NCBI GenBank assembly: GCA_902769255.1 | Contig: CACXOM010000010.1 | Span: 36,090 to 87,046, forward strand | Direction of reading: 5' to 3' | DNA from: Oscillospiraceae bacterium | GTDB lineage: Bacteria; Bacillota; Clostridia; Oscillospirales; Acutalibacteraceae | DNA length: 50,957 nucleotides | Shown here: one piece after another, positions 1 to 7,685 of the stretch | Position numbering within the stretch: position 1 is the first letter of the stretch | How the letters are laid out: each line of letters starts with the position of its first letter | Position numbers and translations under genes: made by a program | Notes under the pieces: generated by a model | Database searches by the model: none | Told to the model about the DNA's origin: nothing | The model's input: the letters and a program-made list of their open reading frames with translations, nothing else

Positions 1-540
1 GCATAAAGTTTGGTTTTGCTTAAAGTTTTGTGTCGCCTCAGGGTTGAAAAATTGTACAAAATTAGAATAAACCTGTAGGGCGGGGGCTTGCTCCCGCCGT
101 CAAAAATTATATATTTTTATCAGACTTCGGCGGGTCGGGTTCCTACACGACCCCTACATAATTTGATAAAATTTTAAGTTACGATGTAGGGGATGGCATC
201 CTTGACATCCCGATGTGGAAAACTAAATGTTTTATCAAAATTTCACCCTTTAGTCGCCGTTCGGCGACAGTTCCCCTTTAAGGGGCACCTTTTTAAGCGG
301 CACATTTGAGCCGCCCCTTTTAGGGGAGGTGGCACACGAAGTGTGACGGAAGGGTAAAAGCCTTCTCCTCGAGGAGAAGGTGGGTTGAGCGTTAGCGAAA
401 CTCGGATGAGGTGTAAAGTTTGCACAAAACAAAAACGGCGGGAGCAAAGCCCCCGCCCTACAAAGTATTTATGTGTTTTCAGTAAACTTCGGCGGGTCGG
501 GTTCCTACACGACCCCTACAAAAATATTTTTTCATCTTTT
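1..540. repeat. Mosaic of interspersed repeats, no gene
   Basis: This stretch holds no convincing gene. It is built from modules that recur elsewhere in the window. One module contains GTGTCGCCTCAGGG (about 30-44) and recurs near 5430 and, inverted, near 34660. A second runs from TGTAGGGCGGGGGC to GACCCCTACA (about 74-157); it has a second copy whose left half is inverted (about 437-520) and copies near 5475 and 34543. A third is a string of short hairpins (about 250-350), including TCGCCGTTCGGCGA and GTTCCCCTTTAAGGGGC. A fourth contains CCTTCTCCTCGAGGAGAAGG (361-380) followed by a tail to about 422, and recurs inverted at 5511-5573. The short ORFs here have no ribosome binding sites and arise from repeat sequence. 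Confidence 0.8.
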
Positions 541-552
541 TTAAAAAAGGTG

Positions 553-602
553 TTGACAAATGAAAGTAATAGTGTTATACTATACCTACCATATTGATAG
601 GT
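553..602 (+). promoter_or_regulatory. Promoter and palindromic operator of the mccB-mccA unit
   Basis: TTGACA (553-558) and TATACT (576-581) are separated by 17 bp. Immediately downstream, ACCTACCATATTGATAGGT (584-602) is a near-perfect palindrome lying about where transcription would start. Closely related 19-bp sequences sit in the promoters of metY (19836-19854) and lysR-metA (7686-7704). I infer that an Rrf2-type repressor binds here, with the protein encoded at 8729 as the obvious candidate. Confidence 0.8.
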
Positions 603-627
603 TTTATAGGAAAGGCAGGAAAATATT

Positions 628-723
628 ATGAATTTTAAGAATATTACCGCCGAAAAATTTTATATGTGTTGTTGTTTCGCTTGTCGTTTTTCAGGCGGGG
701 CAAATTTGTTGTGTAAAAGTTAA
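628..723 (+). CDS. Cys-rich leader peptide (31 aa) of the mccB-mccA operon
   Basis: A 31-codon ORF lies between the promoter and the first enzyme gene, with a Shine-Dalgarno-like AAAGGCAGG 8 nt upstream of its ATG. The centre of the peptide reads MCCCFACRF: Cys codons 14, 15, 16 and 19 are all TGT, and a further Cys is codon 29. The ORF ends 24 nt before the terminator hairpin at 748-780. Codons 22-24 contain TCAGGCG (691-697), which is the exact complement of CGCCTGA at the start of the terminator's 5' arm. A ribosome waiting at Cys14-Cys16 would leave 691-697 free. I infer a cysteine attenuation leader that senses charged tRNA-Cys rather than a protein with its own job. Confidence 0.85.
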   Translation: MNFKNITAEKFYMCCCFACRFSGGANLLCKS

Positions 724-747
724 ATTACACTAAAATTTAGCGTTATT

Positions 748-790
748 CGCCTGAATTCCGAAGTTTCGGAAATTCGGGCGTTTTTTATTT
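748..790 (+). terminator. Attenuator terminator upstream of mccB-like gene
   Basis: CGCCTGAATTCCGAA (748-762) pairs with TTCGGAAATTCGGGCG (765-780), with one bulged base, and is followed by TTTTTTATTTT. The 5' arm can pair instead with TCAGGCG at 691-697 in the leader ORF, giving mutually exclusive terminator and antiterminator structures. Confidence 0.85.
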
Positions 791-820
791 TACTAAAATT
801 ATTTTAAGGAGATTTTTATT

Positions 821-1981
821 ATGTCAAACTACAAAAATATTGATTCAGCATTAATTCACGGAGGAATTTACGGCGACCGCTTCACAGGCGCAGTTAATGT
901 GCCGATTTACCAAACCTCAACCTACGAGCAATCGGGCTTGGGCGAAAACAAAGGGTGGGAATATTCTCGAACAGGTAACCCCACACGTGCAGCGCTTGAA
1001 GCGCTTATTGCCGAACTCGAAGGTGGCTCAAACGGCTTTGCTTTCGGCTCGGGAATGGCGGCAATTACCGCAGTTTTAAGCCTTTTTAAAACAGGCGACA
1101 AAATTATTATTTCAAGCAATGTTTACGGCGGAACTTTTAGAGTGCTTGACAAAGTTTTTAACCATTTCGGCATTACTTATTCAATCGAAAACACCGCCGA
1201 TGTTGGCACTCTCGAAAAGAAAATAACCGAAGATGTTAAGGCGATTTTGATTGAAAGCCCTGCAAATCCGCTACTTAGCATTACCGATATTAAAGCGGTA
1301 GCGCTCCTTGCGAAAAAACACGGCATTTTAACTATTGTTGACAACACTTTTATGACCCCTTATTTGCAACAGCCTATTAAACTCGGTGCTGATATTGTTG
1401 TTCATTCCGCAACAAAATATCTTGGCGGACACAGTGACTTGGTAGCAGGGCTTGCGGTTGTAAACGACAAAGATTTAGCCGAAAAACTCGCCTTTATTCA
1501 AAATTCAACAGGCGGAGTTTTAGGTCCTTTCGACTCGTTTTTGCTTATTCGTGGCATAAAAACGCTCGGTGTCAGAATGGACCGCCACACCGAAAACGCA
1601 CTAAAAGCGGCGCAATTTTTGCTCTCTCACAAGGCGGTTAAAAAGGTTTATTATCCCGGTCTAAAACAAGCGCAAGGCTATGAAATTCACAAAAATCAAG
1701 CCAAAAACGGCGGTGCTATGATTTCTTTTGAACTTTACGAAAACTACGATATTAAAACATTTTTCAAATCGCTCTCGTTAGTGGCGCTCGCCGAAAGTTT
1801 GGGCGGAGTTGAGTCGCTCGTTTGCCACCCAGCAAGTATGACACACGCTTCAATTCCTTACGAAACAAGGCAAAAAATCGGCATTACCGAAGGGCTTATT
1901 CGCTTATCGCTCGGAATTGAAAATATTGACGATATTTTGGCTGATTTAAGTCAGGCAATCCAAAAAAGCGAGGTAAAATAA
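821..1981 (+). CDS. mccB: Cystathionine gamma-lyase/synthase-type PLP enzyme
   Basis: The 386-aa protein belongs to the Cys/Met metabolism PLP family. It has the phosphate-binding region YSRTGNPTR near residue 50, the ASG-like loop FGSGMAAI, the aspartate in VDNTFMTPYL, and the PLP lysine in SATKYLGGH near residue 205. The length fits the MetB/MccB branch rather than the longer MetY. AAGGAG lies 10 nt upstream of the ATG. The next gene is an MccA-like beta-synthase starting 1 bp after the stop, so I favour a reverse-transsulfuration role (cystathionine to cysteine) over gamma-synthase; sequence alone does not exclude gamma-synthase. The gene is controlled by the Cys leader and operator upstream. 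The symbol is by analogy with the Bacillus mccAB pair. Confidence 0.85.
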   Translation: MSNYKNIDSALIHGGIYGDRFTGAVNVPIYQTSTYEQSGLGENKGWEYSRTGNPTRAALEALIAELEGGSNGFAFGSGMAAITAVLSLFKTGDKIIISSNVYGGTFRVLDKVFNHFGITYSIENTADVGTLEKKITEDVKAILIESPANPLLSITDIKAVALLAKKHGILTIVDNTFMTPYLQQPIKLGADIVVHSATKYLGGHSDLVAGLAVVNDKDLAEKLAFIQNSTGGVLGPFDSFLLIRGIKTLGVRMDRHTENALKAAQFLLSHKAVKKVYYPGLKQAQGYEIHKNQAKNGGAMISFELYENYDIKTFFKSLSLVALAESLGGVESLVCHPASMTHASIPYETRQKIGITEGLIRLSLGIENIDDILADLSQAIQKSEVK

Positions 1982-1982
1982 A

Positions 1983-2894
1983 ATGAGTTATTACAATTCA
2001 ATGCAAGAATTAATCGGCAACACGCCTATTGTAAAGCTTAACAATTTAGGTCTGCCCAAAGACGTTAATTTATTTGCAAAACTCGAACTTTACAACCCCG
2101 CCGGTAGCGTTAAAGACAGAGTCGGCAGGGCTATGATTGAAGATGCAGAAAGAAAAGGCGTTTTGAAAAAAGGCGGTACAATTATTGAGGGAACGGCAGG
2201 CAACACGGGGCTTGGCATTGCGTTTGCCGCTTTAAACAAAGGTTACAGAGTAATTTTTGTTGTGCCGACTAAATTTTCCGTTGAGAAGCAAACGCTAATG
2301 CGCGCGCTCGGCGCCGAAATTATTAACACGCCAAGAGAAGAGGGAATGCTTGGTGCGGCGAAGCGTGCCGAAGAATTAAAATCGCAAATTCCAAACGCCG
2401 TTTCGCTAAAACAATTTGAAAATCCCGCTAATCCTTTGGCGCATTACCAAACCACCGGCAAAGAGATTTACGACGATTTAGAGGGCAAAATCGACTATGC
2501 GGTTTTGGGCGCAGGCAGCGGCGGTACTTATTCGGGCGTTTTGAAATATTTGAAAGAAAAAAATCCTAAAATCAAAGGCGTTTTGGCTGACCCTGTCGGC
2601 TCGACAATGGGCGGTGGTGAGCACGGCGACTATAATATTGAGGGAATCGGCAACGATTTTATCGCAAAAACTATGGATATGTCGTTGGTCGATAAGGTTA
2701 TTAAAATTAATGATGATGACGCTATAAACGGCGCTCGAACGCTCGCAAAAAAAGAGGGAATTTTTGCAGGCTCTTCATCGGGTGCGGCGCTCTCGGCTGC
2801 GCAAAAACTTGTAAATGGCGGAGCGAAAGGCAACATTGTAATTGTTTTGCCCGACAGGGGCGACCGCTATTTTAGCAAAAATCTTTATGAATAA
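1983..2894 (+). CDS. mccA: O-acetylserine-dependent cystathionine beta-synthase / cysteine synthase family
   Basis: This 303-aa fold-type II PLP enzyme carries the PLP lysine in NPAGSVKDRVG near residue 44 and the C-terminal phosphate-side motif GSSSGAA. The asparagine loop reads EGTAGNTG, not the EPTSGNTG typical of CysK. Together with VPTKFSVEKQTLMRALGAE, the EGIG motif, and the RYFSKNLYE terminus, this resembles Bacillus MccA (YrhA), which condenses O-acetylserine with homocysteine. I therefore call it MccA-like, with plain cysteine synthase as the alternative. It follows the gamma-lyase gene by 1 bp in the same operon, so together they would move sulfur from homocysteine to cysteine. A structured terminator follows. 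Confidence 0.82.
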   Translation: MSYYNSMQELIGNTPIVKLNNLGLPKDVNLFAKLELYNPAGSVKDRVGRAMIEDAERKGVLKKGGTIIEGTAGNTGLGIAFAALNKGYRVIFVVPTKFSVEKQTLMRALGAEIINTPREEGMLGAAKRAEELKSQIPNAVSLKQFENPANPLAHYQTTGKEIYDDLEGKIDYAVLGAGSGGTYSGVLKYLKEKNPKIKGVLADPVGSTMGGGEHGDYNIEGIGNDFIAKTMDMSLVDKVIKINDDDAINGARTLAKKEGIFAGSSSGAALSAAQKLVNGGAKGNIVIVLPDRGDRYFSKNLYE

Positions 2895-2897
2895 AGA

Positions 2898-2986
2898 AAA
2901 AGGAACGCATTAAGTGATATAATGATGGTAGACACTTTTTTGTGTCTACTAAGCATTGACTACTTCACATTTTGGCGTTCTTTTTT
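2898..2986. terminator. Long structured bidirectional terminator between convergent genes
   Basis: GAACGC (2903-2908) pairs with GCGTTC (2975-2980), followed by TTTTTT on the plus strand and preceded by A-runs that serve the minus strand. Inside lies a perfect GTAGACAC/GTGTCTAC stem (2928-2935 and 2942-2949) with a TTTTTT loop, flanked by further short complementarities. It is larger than an ordinary terminator, but its place between convergent genes suits that role. Confidence 0.7.
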
Positions 2987-2987
2987 G

Positions 2988-3488
2988 CTATTCTTTCCAT
3001 TTATATTTATGTAATTGGCCTTGGTTTTGCAATTCGGGGTAGTTCCATTGGCGCAACGTTTCATAAACCGCAACACAAACGGTGTTTGAAAGGTTAAGCG
3101 AACGAATTTCACCCATCATCGGCAAGCGAACGCACCGCTCGGGGTGCGGTAACAACAATTCTTCGGGCAGTCCTGCTGTTTCTTTGCCGAAAAGCAAATA
3201 GCAGTTGTCGGGGTAATTAACATCAGAATGAGCCTGCCTGCCTTTTGTGGTAAAATAAAAATATTCGCCGTTGGTTTTTTCAAAAAACTCGTCTAAATTT
3301 TCATAATAAGTTATGTCCATAAACTGCCAATAATCAAGCCCCGCGCGCTTTAACTTTTTATCATCGGGCGTAAAACCCATAGGTTTTACAATGTGCAACC
3401 TTGCACCCGTTGCGGCGCAGGTTCTTACAATATTTCCCGTGTTTTGCGGAATTTCGGGTTCAACCAAAACTATGTTTAAAATCGGCAT
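2988..3488 (-). CDS. trmL: tRNA (cytidine(34)-2'-O)-methyltransferase, SPOUT family
   Basis: The 166-aa protein starts MPILNIVLVEPEIPQNTGNI, the signature of TrmL (YibK/CspR). The C-terminal SPOUT knot carries LLFGKETAGLPEELL and RSLNLSNTVCVAVYE, the SAM-binding loops. The family methylates the 2'-O of the wobble nucleotide in tRNA-Leu isoacceptors. The length is normal. The gene is monocistronic and convergent with the mccA-like gene, with a Shine-Dalgarno GGAG upstream on the minus strand. Confidence 0.93.
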   Translation of the reverse strand: MPILNIVLVEPEIPQNTGNIVRTCAATGARLHIVKPMGFTPDDKKLKRAGLDYWQFMDITYYENLDEFFEKTNGEYFYFTTKGRQAHSDVNYPDNCYLLFGKETAGLPEELLLPHPERCVRLPMMGEIRSLNLSNTVCVAVYETLRQWNYPELQNQGQLHKYKWKE

Positions 3489-3556
3489 TTTTATTATCTC
3501 CTTAATCTCAACTTATAACATTTTACAACTTTTTCCTAAAAATTGCAATATTGTAA

Positions 3557-3585
3557 TTGAAATGAGTGCAAATTTAGTGTAAAAT
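3557..3585 (+). promoter_or_regulatory. Promoter of the leucine-rich-repeat lipoprotein gene
   Basis: TTGAAA (3557-3562) and TAAAAT (3580-3585) are 17 bp apart, 37 bp before the ATG at 3622, which follows AAAGGAG. Confidence 0.6.
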
Positions 3586-3621
3586 AGAAGTAGTGAATAC
3601 TTTGTTTAGAAAGGAGTTTAT

Positions 3622-4566
3622 ATGAAAACTTATAAATTAGTTTGTTTTTTGGCGGTTGTTGCGCTTGCTTTTTCTTTTTGCTCTTGCGAAATAAGAAAGC
3701 CACCCGAAAGCCGACTGCAAACCACCACTTCGGCGACAGCGGTTGACGATAAAGACGCCAAAACTTTTACCGAATTTTTTAAAGACAAAGCTTTTGCCGA
3801 AACAGTTGCAATGTGCCTTGATAAAAGCGAAAATGAAATGGTTACTTTTTCAGAACTTGCTAAATATGACGGCACAATTCAATTAAGCGCGAGCAGTAAG
3901 GTTAAAAGCATTAAAGGAATAGGCTATTTAAAAAACATAACCGGATTTTCAAGCACAAAAAACGATTTAAAGGTTATTCCTGAAGATTTTTGTAAATTGA
4001 AAAAATTAAAAATAATCGATTTGTGCAAGGCTAATAAATTAGAAAAATTGCCGAAAAATTTAGGAAATCTTAAAAACCTTGAATATTTTCGTCTTAATTC
4101 AACGGCGGTTAAAGAATTGCCCGAGTCAATTACAAAGTTGAAAAAGCTTAAATATTTAAATATTAGCGAAACACGCATTACAAAATTACCGAAAAACATA
4201 GGTAATTTAGAAAAATTGCAGATTTTAAGTATGGAAAACACTTCTATTAAAAATCTGCCCGAAAGTATTTCTAATCTTAAAAATTTGATTGCGCTTGACT
4301 GCCGTGAGGCAGAGGTTCGCAACCTGCCGGAAAATTTAGGCAACGCCCAAAAGCTTGAGGCGATTGATATTTATGCTTGCAAAGTAAGGCATTTGCCAAA
4401 AAGCGTTAAAAAATTGAAAAAATTGGAATATTTTAATATTTATAACAATTATATGGCAATCGTAGACTACGAAAAGTGGTATAAAGACGACGTTTTCAGG
4501 TGTAAAGAAATTTACGATTATTCTGATATATTCTTTACTGCGAGCAACAAATACTTTTTTAAATAG
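3622..4566 (+). CDS. Leucine-rich-repeat lipoprotein
   Basis: This 314-aa protein has a signal sequence ending FSFCSC, where the second or first Cys could be lipidated. A short Thr/Ser-rich spacer follows, then about seven leucine-rich repeats of roughly 23 residues. The repeats run from about residue 100 to 295 and share the pattern LPKNLGNLKNLEYFRLNSTAV. Such repeats usually bind proteins at the cell surface; the partner cannot be told from sequence. It shares a strand with the phosphoesterase gene 12 bp downstream, so the two may be co-transcribed. The strong LPxxIxxLxxL regularity suggests repeat duplication within the gene. Confidence 0.85.
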   Translation: MKTYKLVCFLAVVALAFSFCSCEIRKPPESRLQTTTSATAVDDKDAKTFTEFFKDKAFAETVAMCLDKSENEMVTFSELAKYDGTIQLSASSKVKSIKGIGYLKNITGFSSTKNDLKVIPEDFCKLKKLKIIDLCKANKLEKLPKNLGNLKNLEYFRLNSTAVKELPESITKLKKLKYLNISETRITKLPKNIGNLEKLQILSMENTSIKNLPESISNLKNLIALDCREAEVRNLPENLGNAQKLEAIDIYACKVRHLPKSVKKLKKLEYFNIYNNYMAIVDYEKWYKDDVFRCKEIYDYSDIFFTASNKYFFK

Positions 4567-4578
4567 AAAGATGGTTTT

Positions 4579-5358
4579 ATGAGAATTTTATGTTTGGGCG
4601 ATGTGGTGTCACGCCTTGGCAGAGAAACGCTTCAAAATGTTTTGTCGAAGTTTAAAGCGGAAAATAATATTGATTTTTGCGTTTGCAACGGCGAAAATTC
4701 TGCCGATGGCAACGGAATTTTAAAACAAACCGCCGATTTGCTTTTTTCAAGCGGTGTTGACGTTATAACCGGTGGCAACCACACATTTCGCCGAAACGAA
4801 TTTCATGAGTATTTAGAGCAAAACGAGTTTTGCCTGCGCCCTGAAAATTACGGCGAGTGCGCACCCGGCAGAGGAATGTGCATTTTTGATATGGGCAGGG
4901 TGAAAATCGCCGTTATAAACATAATGGGTGTGGTGTTTTTAGACCCTGTTGCAAACCCTTTTGCAACGCTCGACAAGTGCATAACAAAGGCAAAAAAGGA
5001 AAATTGCAAAATTATTTTAGTCGATTTTCACGCCGAAGCGACCGCCGAAAAAAAGGCGCTCGGTTTTTATGCAGATGGCAGAGTTTCTGCCGTTTTCGGC
5101 ACGCACACGCACATTCAAACCAATGATTTGCAGATTTTTGAAAACGGCACGGGGTATATTACCGACCTTGGAATGTGCGGTGCAAAAAATTCGGTGCTTG
5201 GCATTAAGCCCGAACTTGCGATTGAAAAGCAAAAATATCTTTTGCCGGTGCGGTTTGAAAACGCAGACGGCGAATGTTTGATAAACGGCGCGGTTTTTGA
5301 AATAGACGAGCAGACAGGCAAGTGTCAAACCGCCGAATTAATCAACATTACTATGTAG
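4579..5358 (+). CDS. ymdB: YmdB-family metallophosphoesterase
   Basis: The 259-aa protein is a full-length TIGR00282/YmdB family member. The metal ligands are visible in order: LGDVVSRLGRE at the N terminus, NGENSADGNGI, TGGNHTFRR, DFHAEATAEK and GTHTHIQTND. Bacillus YmdB is a phosphodiesterase acting on 2',3'-cyclic nucleotides, with effects on motility and biofilm. Elsewhere it usually sits near the RNase Y gene rny, which is not present here. It lies 12 bp after the LRR lipoprotein gene. Confidence 0.9.
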   Translation: MRILCLGDVVSRLGRETLQNVLSKFKAENNIDFCVCNGENSADGNGILKQTADLLFSSGVDVITGGNHTFRRNEFHEYLEQNEFCLRPENYGECAPGRGMCIFDMGRVKIAVINIMGVVFLDPVANPFATLDKCITKAKKENCKIILVDFHAEATAEKKALGFYADGRVSAVFGTHTHIQTNDLQIFENGTGYITDLGMCGAKNSVLGIKPELAIEKQKYLLPVRFENADGECLINGAVFEIDEQTGKCQTAELINITM

Positions 5359-5612
5359 GTCGAAAGGCTCGGTCAAGTGCCTTGACACGCAAGACTTCGG
5401 CATTAAAGTCCGATTTTAATAAACGCTTTGAGTCGCCTCAGGGGTTAAAGTTTGTTAAAAACATATAAATACCTTGTAGGGCGGGGGCGTAGCAATTGCC
5501 GTTTTTTTCACAAACTTTACACCTCATCCGAGTTTTGCGTTGCAAAACCCACCTTCTCCTCAAGGAGAAGGCTTTTTTAGTTTGTGCGAAAGCGCATATT
5601 ACCTCTTACTTA
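5359..5612. repeat. Interspersed repeat mosaic, second copy
   Basis: There is no gene here. The stretch carries the module AAGACTTCGGCATTAAAGTC (5389-5408), found inverted near 34690, and the TTTGAGTCGCCTCAGGGG module (about 5427-5444). A truncated TGTAGGGCGGGGGCGTAGC module begins near 5475. An inverted copy (5511-5573) of the CCTTCTCC...GGAGAAGG module at 361-422 follows. The modules are the same as at 1-540 but in a different order. Confidence 0.75.
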
Positions 5613-5640
5613 AAAAGGTTTCTCGTAAAGAGAAACCTTT
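5605..5640 (-). terminator. Terminator of the lysR-metA operon
   Basis: AAAGGTTTCTC (5614-5624) pairs with GAGAAACCTTT (5630-5640). On the minus strand the hairpin begins 1 nt after the metA stop and is followed by TTTTT. Confidence 0.85.
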
Positions 5641-5641
5641 T

Positions 5642-6574
5642 TTAAATGTAATATAAATCATTATTTTGATAAAGTTCAAACGGGGTTTTTTGATAAACAT
5701 AATAATTAAGCCAATTTGAAAAAAGCAAGTTTGCGTGCCCACGCCAACGGGCTTTCGGTTTTTTCTCAATATCGTCATCGGGAAAATAATTAATCGGCAA
5801 ATCGGGGTCAAGCCCTTTTTCCAAATCTCTGAAATATTCCTTTTTCAGCCTGTTTGCGCTATATTCGGGGTGCCCGTTTACAAAAACACGGCGGTTTTCT
5901 TTGTCAACCACAAGATAAGCGCCTGCAAACGGCGAAGAAGCCAAAATTTCAAGTTCTTTGTGCTTTAAAATCTCTTCGTTGCGAATACCTGTGTACCTCG
6001 AATGAGGTGCGTAAAACTCGTCATCAAAACCACGAGTCAACTCCTCTTTTTTATTTTTTAATTTATGCTTGTAAACGCCGAAAAGTTTTTTAGAAAACTT
6101 GTATTTTTGTATGCCGTAATGATAATAAAGCCCTGCTTGCGAAGCCCAGCAAATATACATTGTAGAGGTTACATTTTTTTGCGCCCAATCAATAATATTT
6201 GTCAACTCTTCCCAATAATCAACCTGCTCAAATTCCAAATTTTCAACCGGCGCACCTGTGATAATAAGCCCGTCAAAAAAGTCGTCTTTTATCTGCGAAA
6301 ACGATTTATAATAGTTTTTCAAATAATCTCTTGAAACGAGTTTATATTTGTGCGAATCAAGCCGAATAAACGTTACTTTTGTTTGTAACGGCGAGTTTGA
6401 AAGCAGCCGCAAAATTTCAAGTTCGGTTGACTCTTTTTCGGGCATTATGTTGATTACCGCAATTTTCAATTCTCTAATATCTTGGTGCTCTGCTCGCTGT
6501 TTTTCCATAATAAAAATATTCTCTTTTTCAAGCCTTTTTGCAACAGGCATTGTCTCATCAATTCTAATCGGCAT
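5642..6574 (-). CDS. metA: Homoserine O-acyltransferase MetA, probably acetyl-CoA-specific
   Basis: The protein is 310 aa with the start chosen at ATG 6574, because MPIRIDETMPVAKRL aligns with the family N terminus; an in-frame GTG at 6583 is less likely. The nucleophile Cys142 lies in YICWASQAGLYYHYG, and the His of NGHPEYSANRL follows the usual order. Residue 111 is Glu (GAPVEN). In this family Glu111 goes with acetyl-CoA use, whereas E. coli has Gly111 and uses succinyl-CoA. The product would be O-acetylhomoserine, the substrate of MetY encoded at 18307. The start overlaps the end of the LysR gene by 11 nt, so the two are probably translationally coupled. Confidence 0.92.
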   Translation of the reverse strand: MPIRIDETMPVAKRLEKENIFIMEKQRAEHQDIRELKIAVINIMPEKESTELEILRLLSNSPLQTKVTFIRLDSHKYKLVSRDYLKNYYKSFSQIKDDFFDGLIITGAPVENLEFEQVDYWEELTNIIDWAQKNVTSTMYICWASQAGLYYHYGIQKYKFSKKLFGVYKHKLKNKKEELTRGFDDEFYAPHSRYTGIRNEEILKHKELEILASSPFAGAYLVVDKENRRVFVNGHPEYSANRLKKEYFRDLEKGLDPDLPINYFPDDDIEKKPKARWRGHANLLFSNWLNYYVYQKTPFELYQNNDLYYI

Positions 6575-7505
6575 TTTCTTCACCGCCTTCTTTTATTCCG
6601 AGATAATTTTTCAACTCTTTTATATAAAGCTTGGCTGTTTTGCTCGGAATTGTATTTTTTCTTGTAATATAGCCAATTTCCATTTTATCTTCTTTTGCGC
6701 CGTTATATTCAAAAGGCACAGCGACAAAGTCGTTTCCGTTTAACTCCTCGCAAATAATGCCCGAGCAAAGCGTGTAACCGTTTAGCCCTATCATCAAATT
6801 AAGCATTGTGGCACGGTCGTTTGCCTTAATTGTTCGGGGGTAGTCATTGGTTGCGAGAATTTCTTCGGCAAGGTAAAAAGCCGAAGTGTCGCCCTGCTCA
6901 AACGAAAGGCAAGGGTAATTTGCCAACTGCTCGAAAGTTATCGATTTTTTACTTGCCAACGGGTGATTTTTCCAAAGATAAACAAAAGCGTTGCAATCAA
7001 TCAGTTTAACAAATTCAAGGTCGGCAGACTTAAGCAATTTTGTAATTGCGCTGCGGTTAAAATCGCTTAAATATAACACGCCTATTTCACTTTTCAGCAT
7101 TTTAACATCTTCAATTACCTCTTTTGTTTTTGTTTCACGAATAGCAAAATCATATTCCGCTGTGTCGAATTTTTTAACCATTTCAACAAAGGCTTTAACC
7201 GCAAAAGAATAGTGTTGGGTTGAAACACCGAATTTCTTTTTCAAAAACTCGCCACCCGAATATTTTTCAAGCAAATTTTCGTAATTTGAATAAATCTCTC
7301 GCGCTTGAATTAAAAATTCAGCGCCGTCAGGCGTAAGCGTAACGCCTTTGCCGTTTCGGTTAAAAATTGTAATGCCGAGTTCTTTTTCAAGCTCTTTAAC
7401 CGAACTCGAAAGCGAGGGTTGTGCAACAAACAAAACCTCCGCCGCCTTGTTCATTGAGCCGACATTTGCAATTGTAATTATATAGTTAAGCTGATTAAGT
7501 GTCAT
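6564..7505 (-). CDS. LysR-family regulator in the metA operon
   Basis: The 313-aa protein has an N-terminal winged helix-turn-helix (LNQLNYIITIANVGSMNKAA...PSLSSSVKELEKELG, residues 3-45) and a LysR substrate-binding domain from about residue 90. The effector is unknown. Co-transcription with metA, behind a Cys/Met-rich leader, suggests it senses an intermediate of sulfur amino acid metabolism such as O-acetylserine or homocysteine; this is inference. AGGAGG lies 8 nt upstream of the ATG, just after the attenuator hairpin. Confidence 0.85.
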   Translation of the reverse strand: MTLNQLNYIITIANVGSMNKAAEVLFVAQPSLSSSVKELEKELGITIFNRNGKGVTLTPDGAEFLIQAREIYSNYENLLEKYSGGEFLKKKFGVSTQHYSFAVKAFVEMVKKFDTAEYDFAIRETKTKEVIEDVKMLKSEIGVLYLSDFNRSAITKLLKSADLEFVKLIDCNAFVYLWKNHPLASKKSITFEQLANYPCLSFEQGDTSAFYLAEEILATNDYPRTIKANDRATMLNLMIGLNGYTLCSGIICEELNGNDFVAVPFEYNGAKEDKMEIGYITRKNTIPSKTAKLYIKELKNYLGIKEGGEENAD

Positions 7506-7520
7506 AATAAAAACCTCCTA

Positions 7521-7552
7521 AAAATAAAAAGAAACCGCAATTTTTGCGGTTT
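7521..7552 (-). terminator. Attenuator terminator upstream of lysR-metA
   Basis: On the minus strand AAACCGCAA pairs with TTGCGGTTT (7532-7552), followed by CTTTTTATTTT. The 5' arm AAACCGCA can pair instead with TGCGGTTT (7629-7622) inside the leader ORF, which repeats the sequence of the terminator's 3' arm. Confidence 0.8.
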
Positions 7553-7585
7553 TTAATAAAACTTTATTCATCTGTCCGACAAAAG

Positions 7586-7681
7586 TTATTTCTGCGCCGA
7601 AACAGACGGTGCCGTTTTATTAAACCGCATCATCTTGCACATACAACACATTATAAATGAAGATGTAATAACTTTCATCAT
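7586..7681 (-). CDS. Cys/Met-rich leader peptide (31 aa) of the lysR-metA operon
   Basis: The 31-codon ORF lies between a consensus promoter and an intrinsic terminator. Its core is IMCCMCKMMRF: Met11, Cys12, Cys13, Met14, Cys15, Lys16, Met17, Met18. A modest AGGTAGG lies just upstream of the double ATG, and the second ATG at 7678 has the better spacing. Codons 18-20 contain TGCGGTTT (7629-7622), able to pair with the terminator's 5' arm. A ribosome stalled at Cys12 or Cys13 would leave that segment exposed. The geometry matches the mccB leader. I infer attenuation in response to charged tRNA-Cys and/or tRNA-Met. Confidence 0.82.
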   Translation of the reverse strand: MMKVITSSFIMCCMCKMMRFNKTAPSVSAQK

Positions 7682-7685
7682 AATT

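Noticed and set aside
243-597. Short ORFs of 60-70 aa on both strands
   Set aside because: They are made entirely of interspersed repeat modules and lack ribosome sites.
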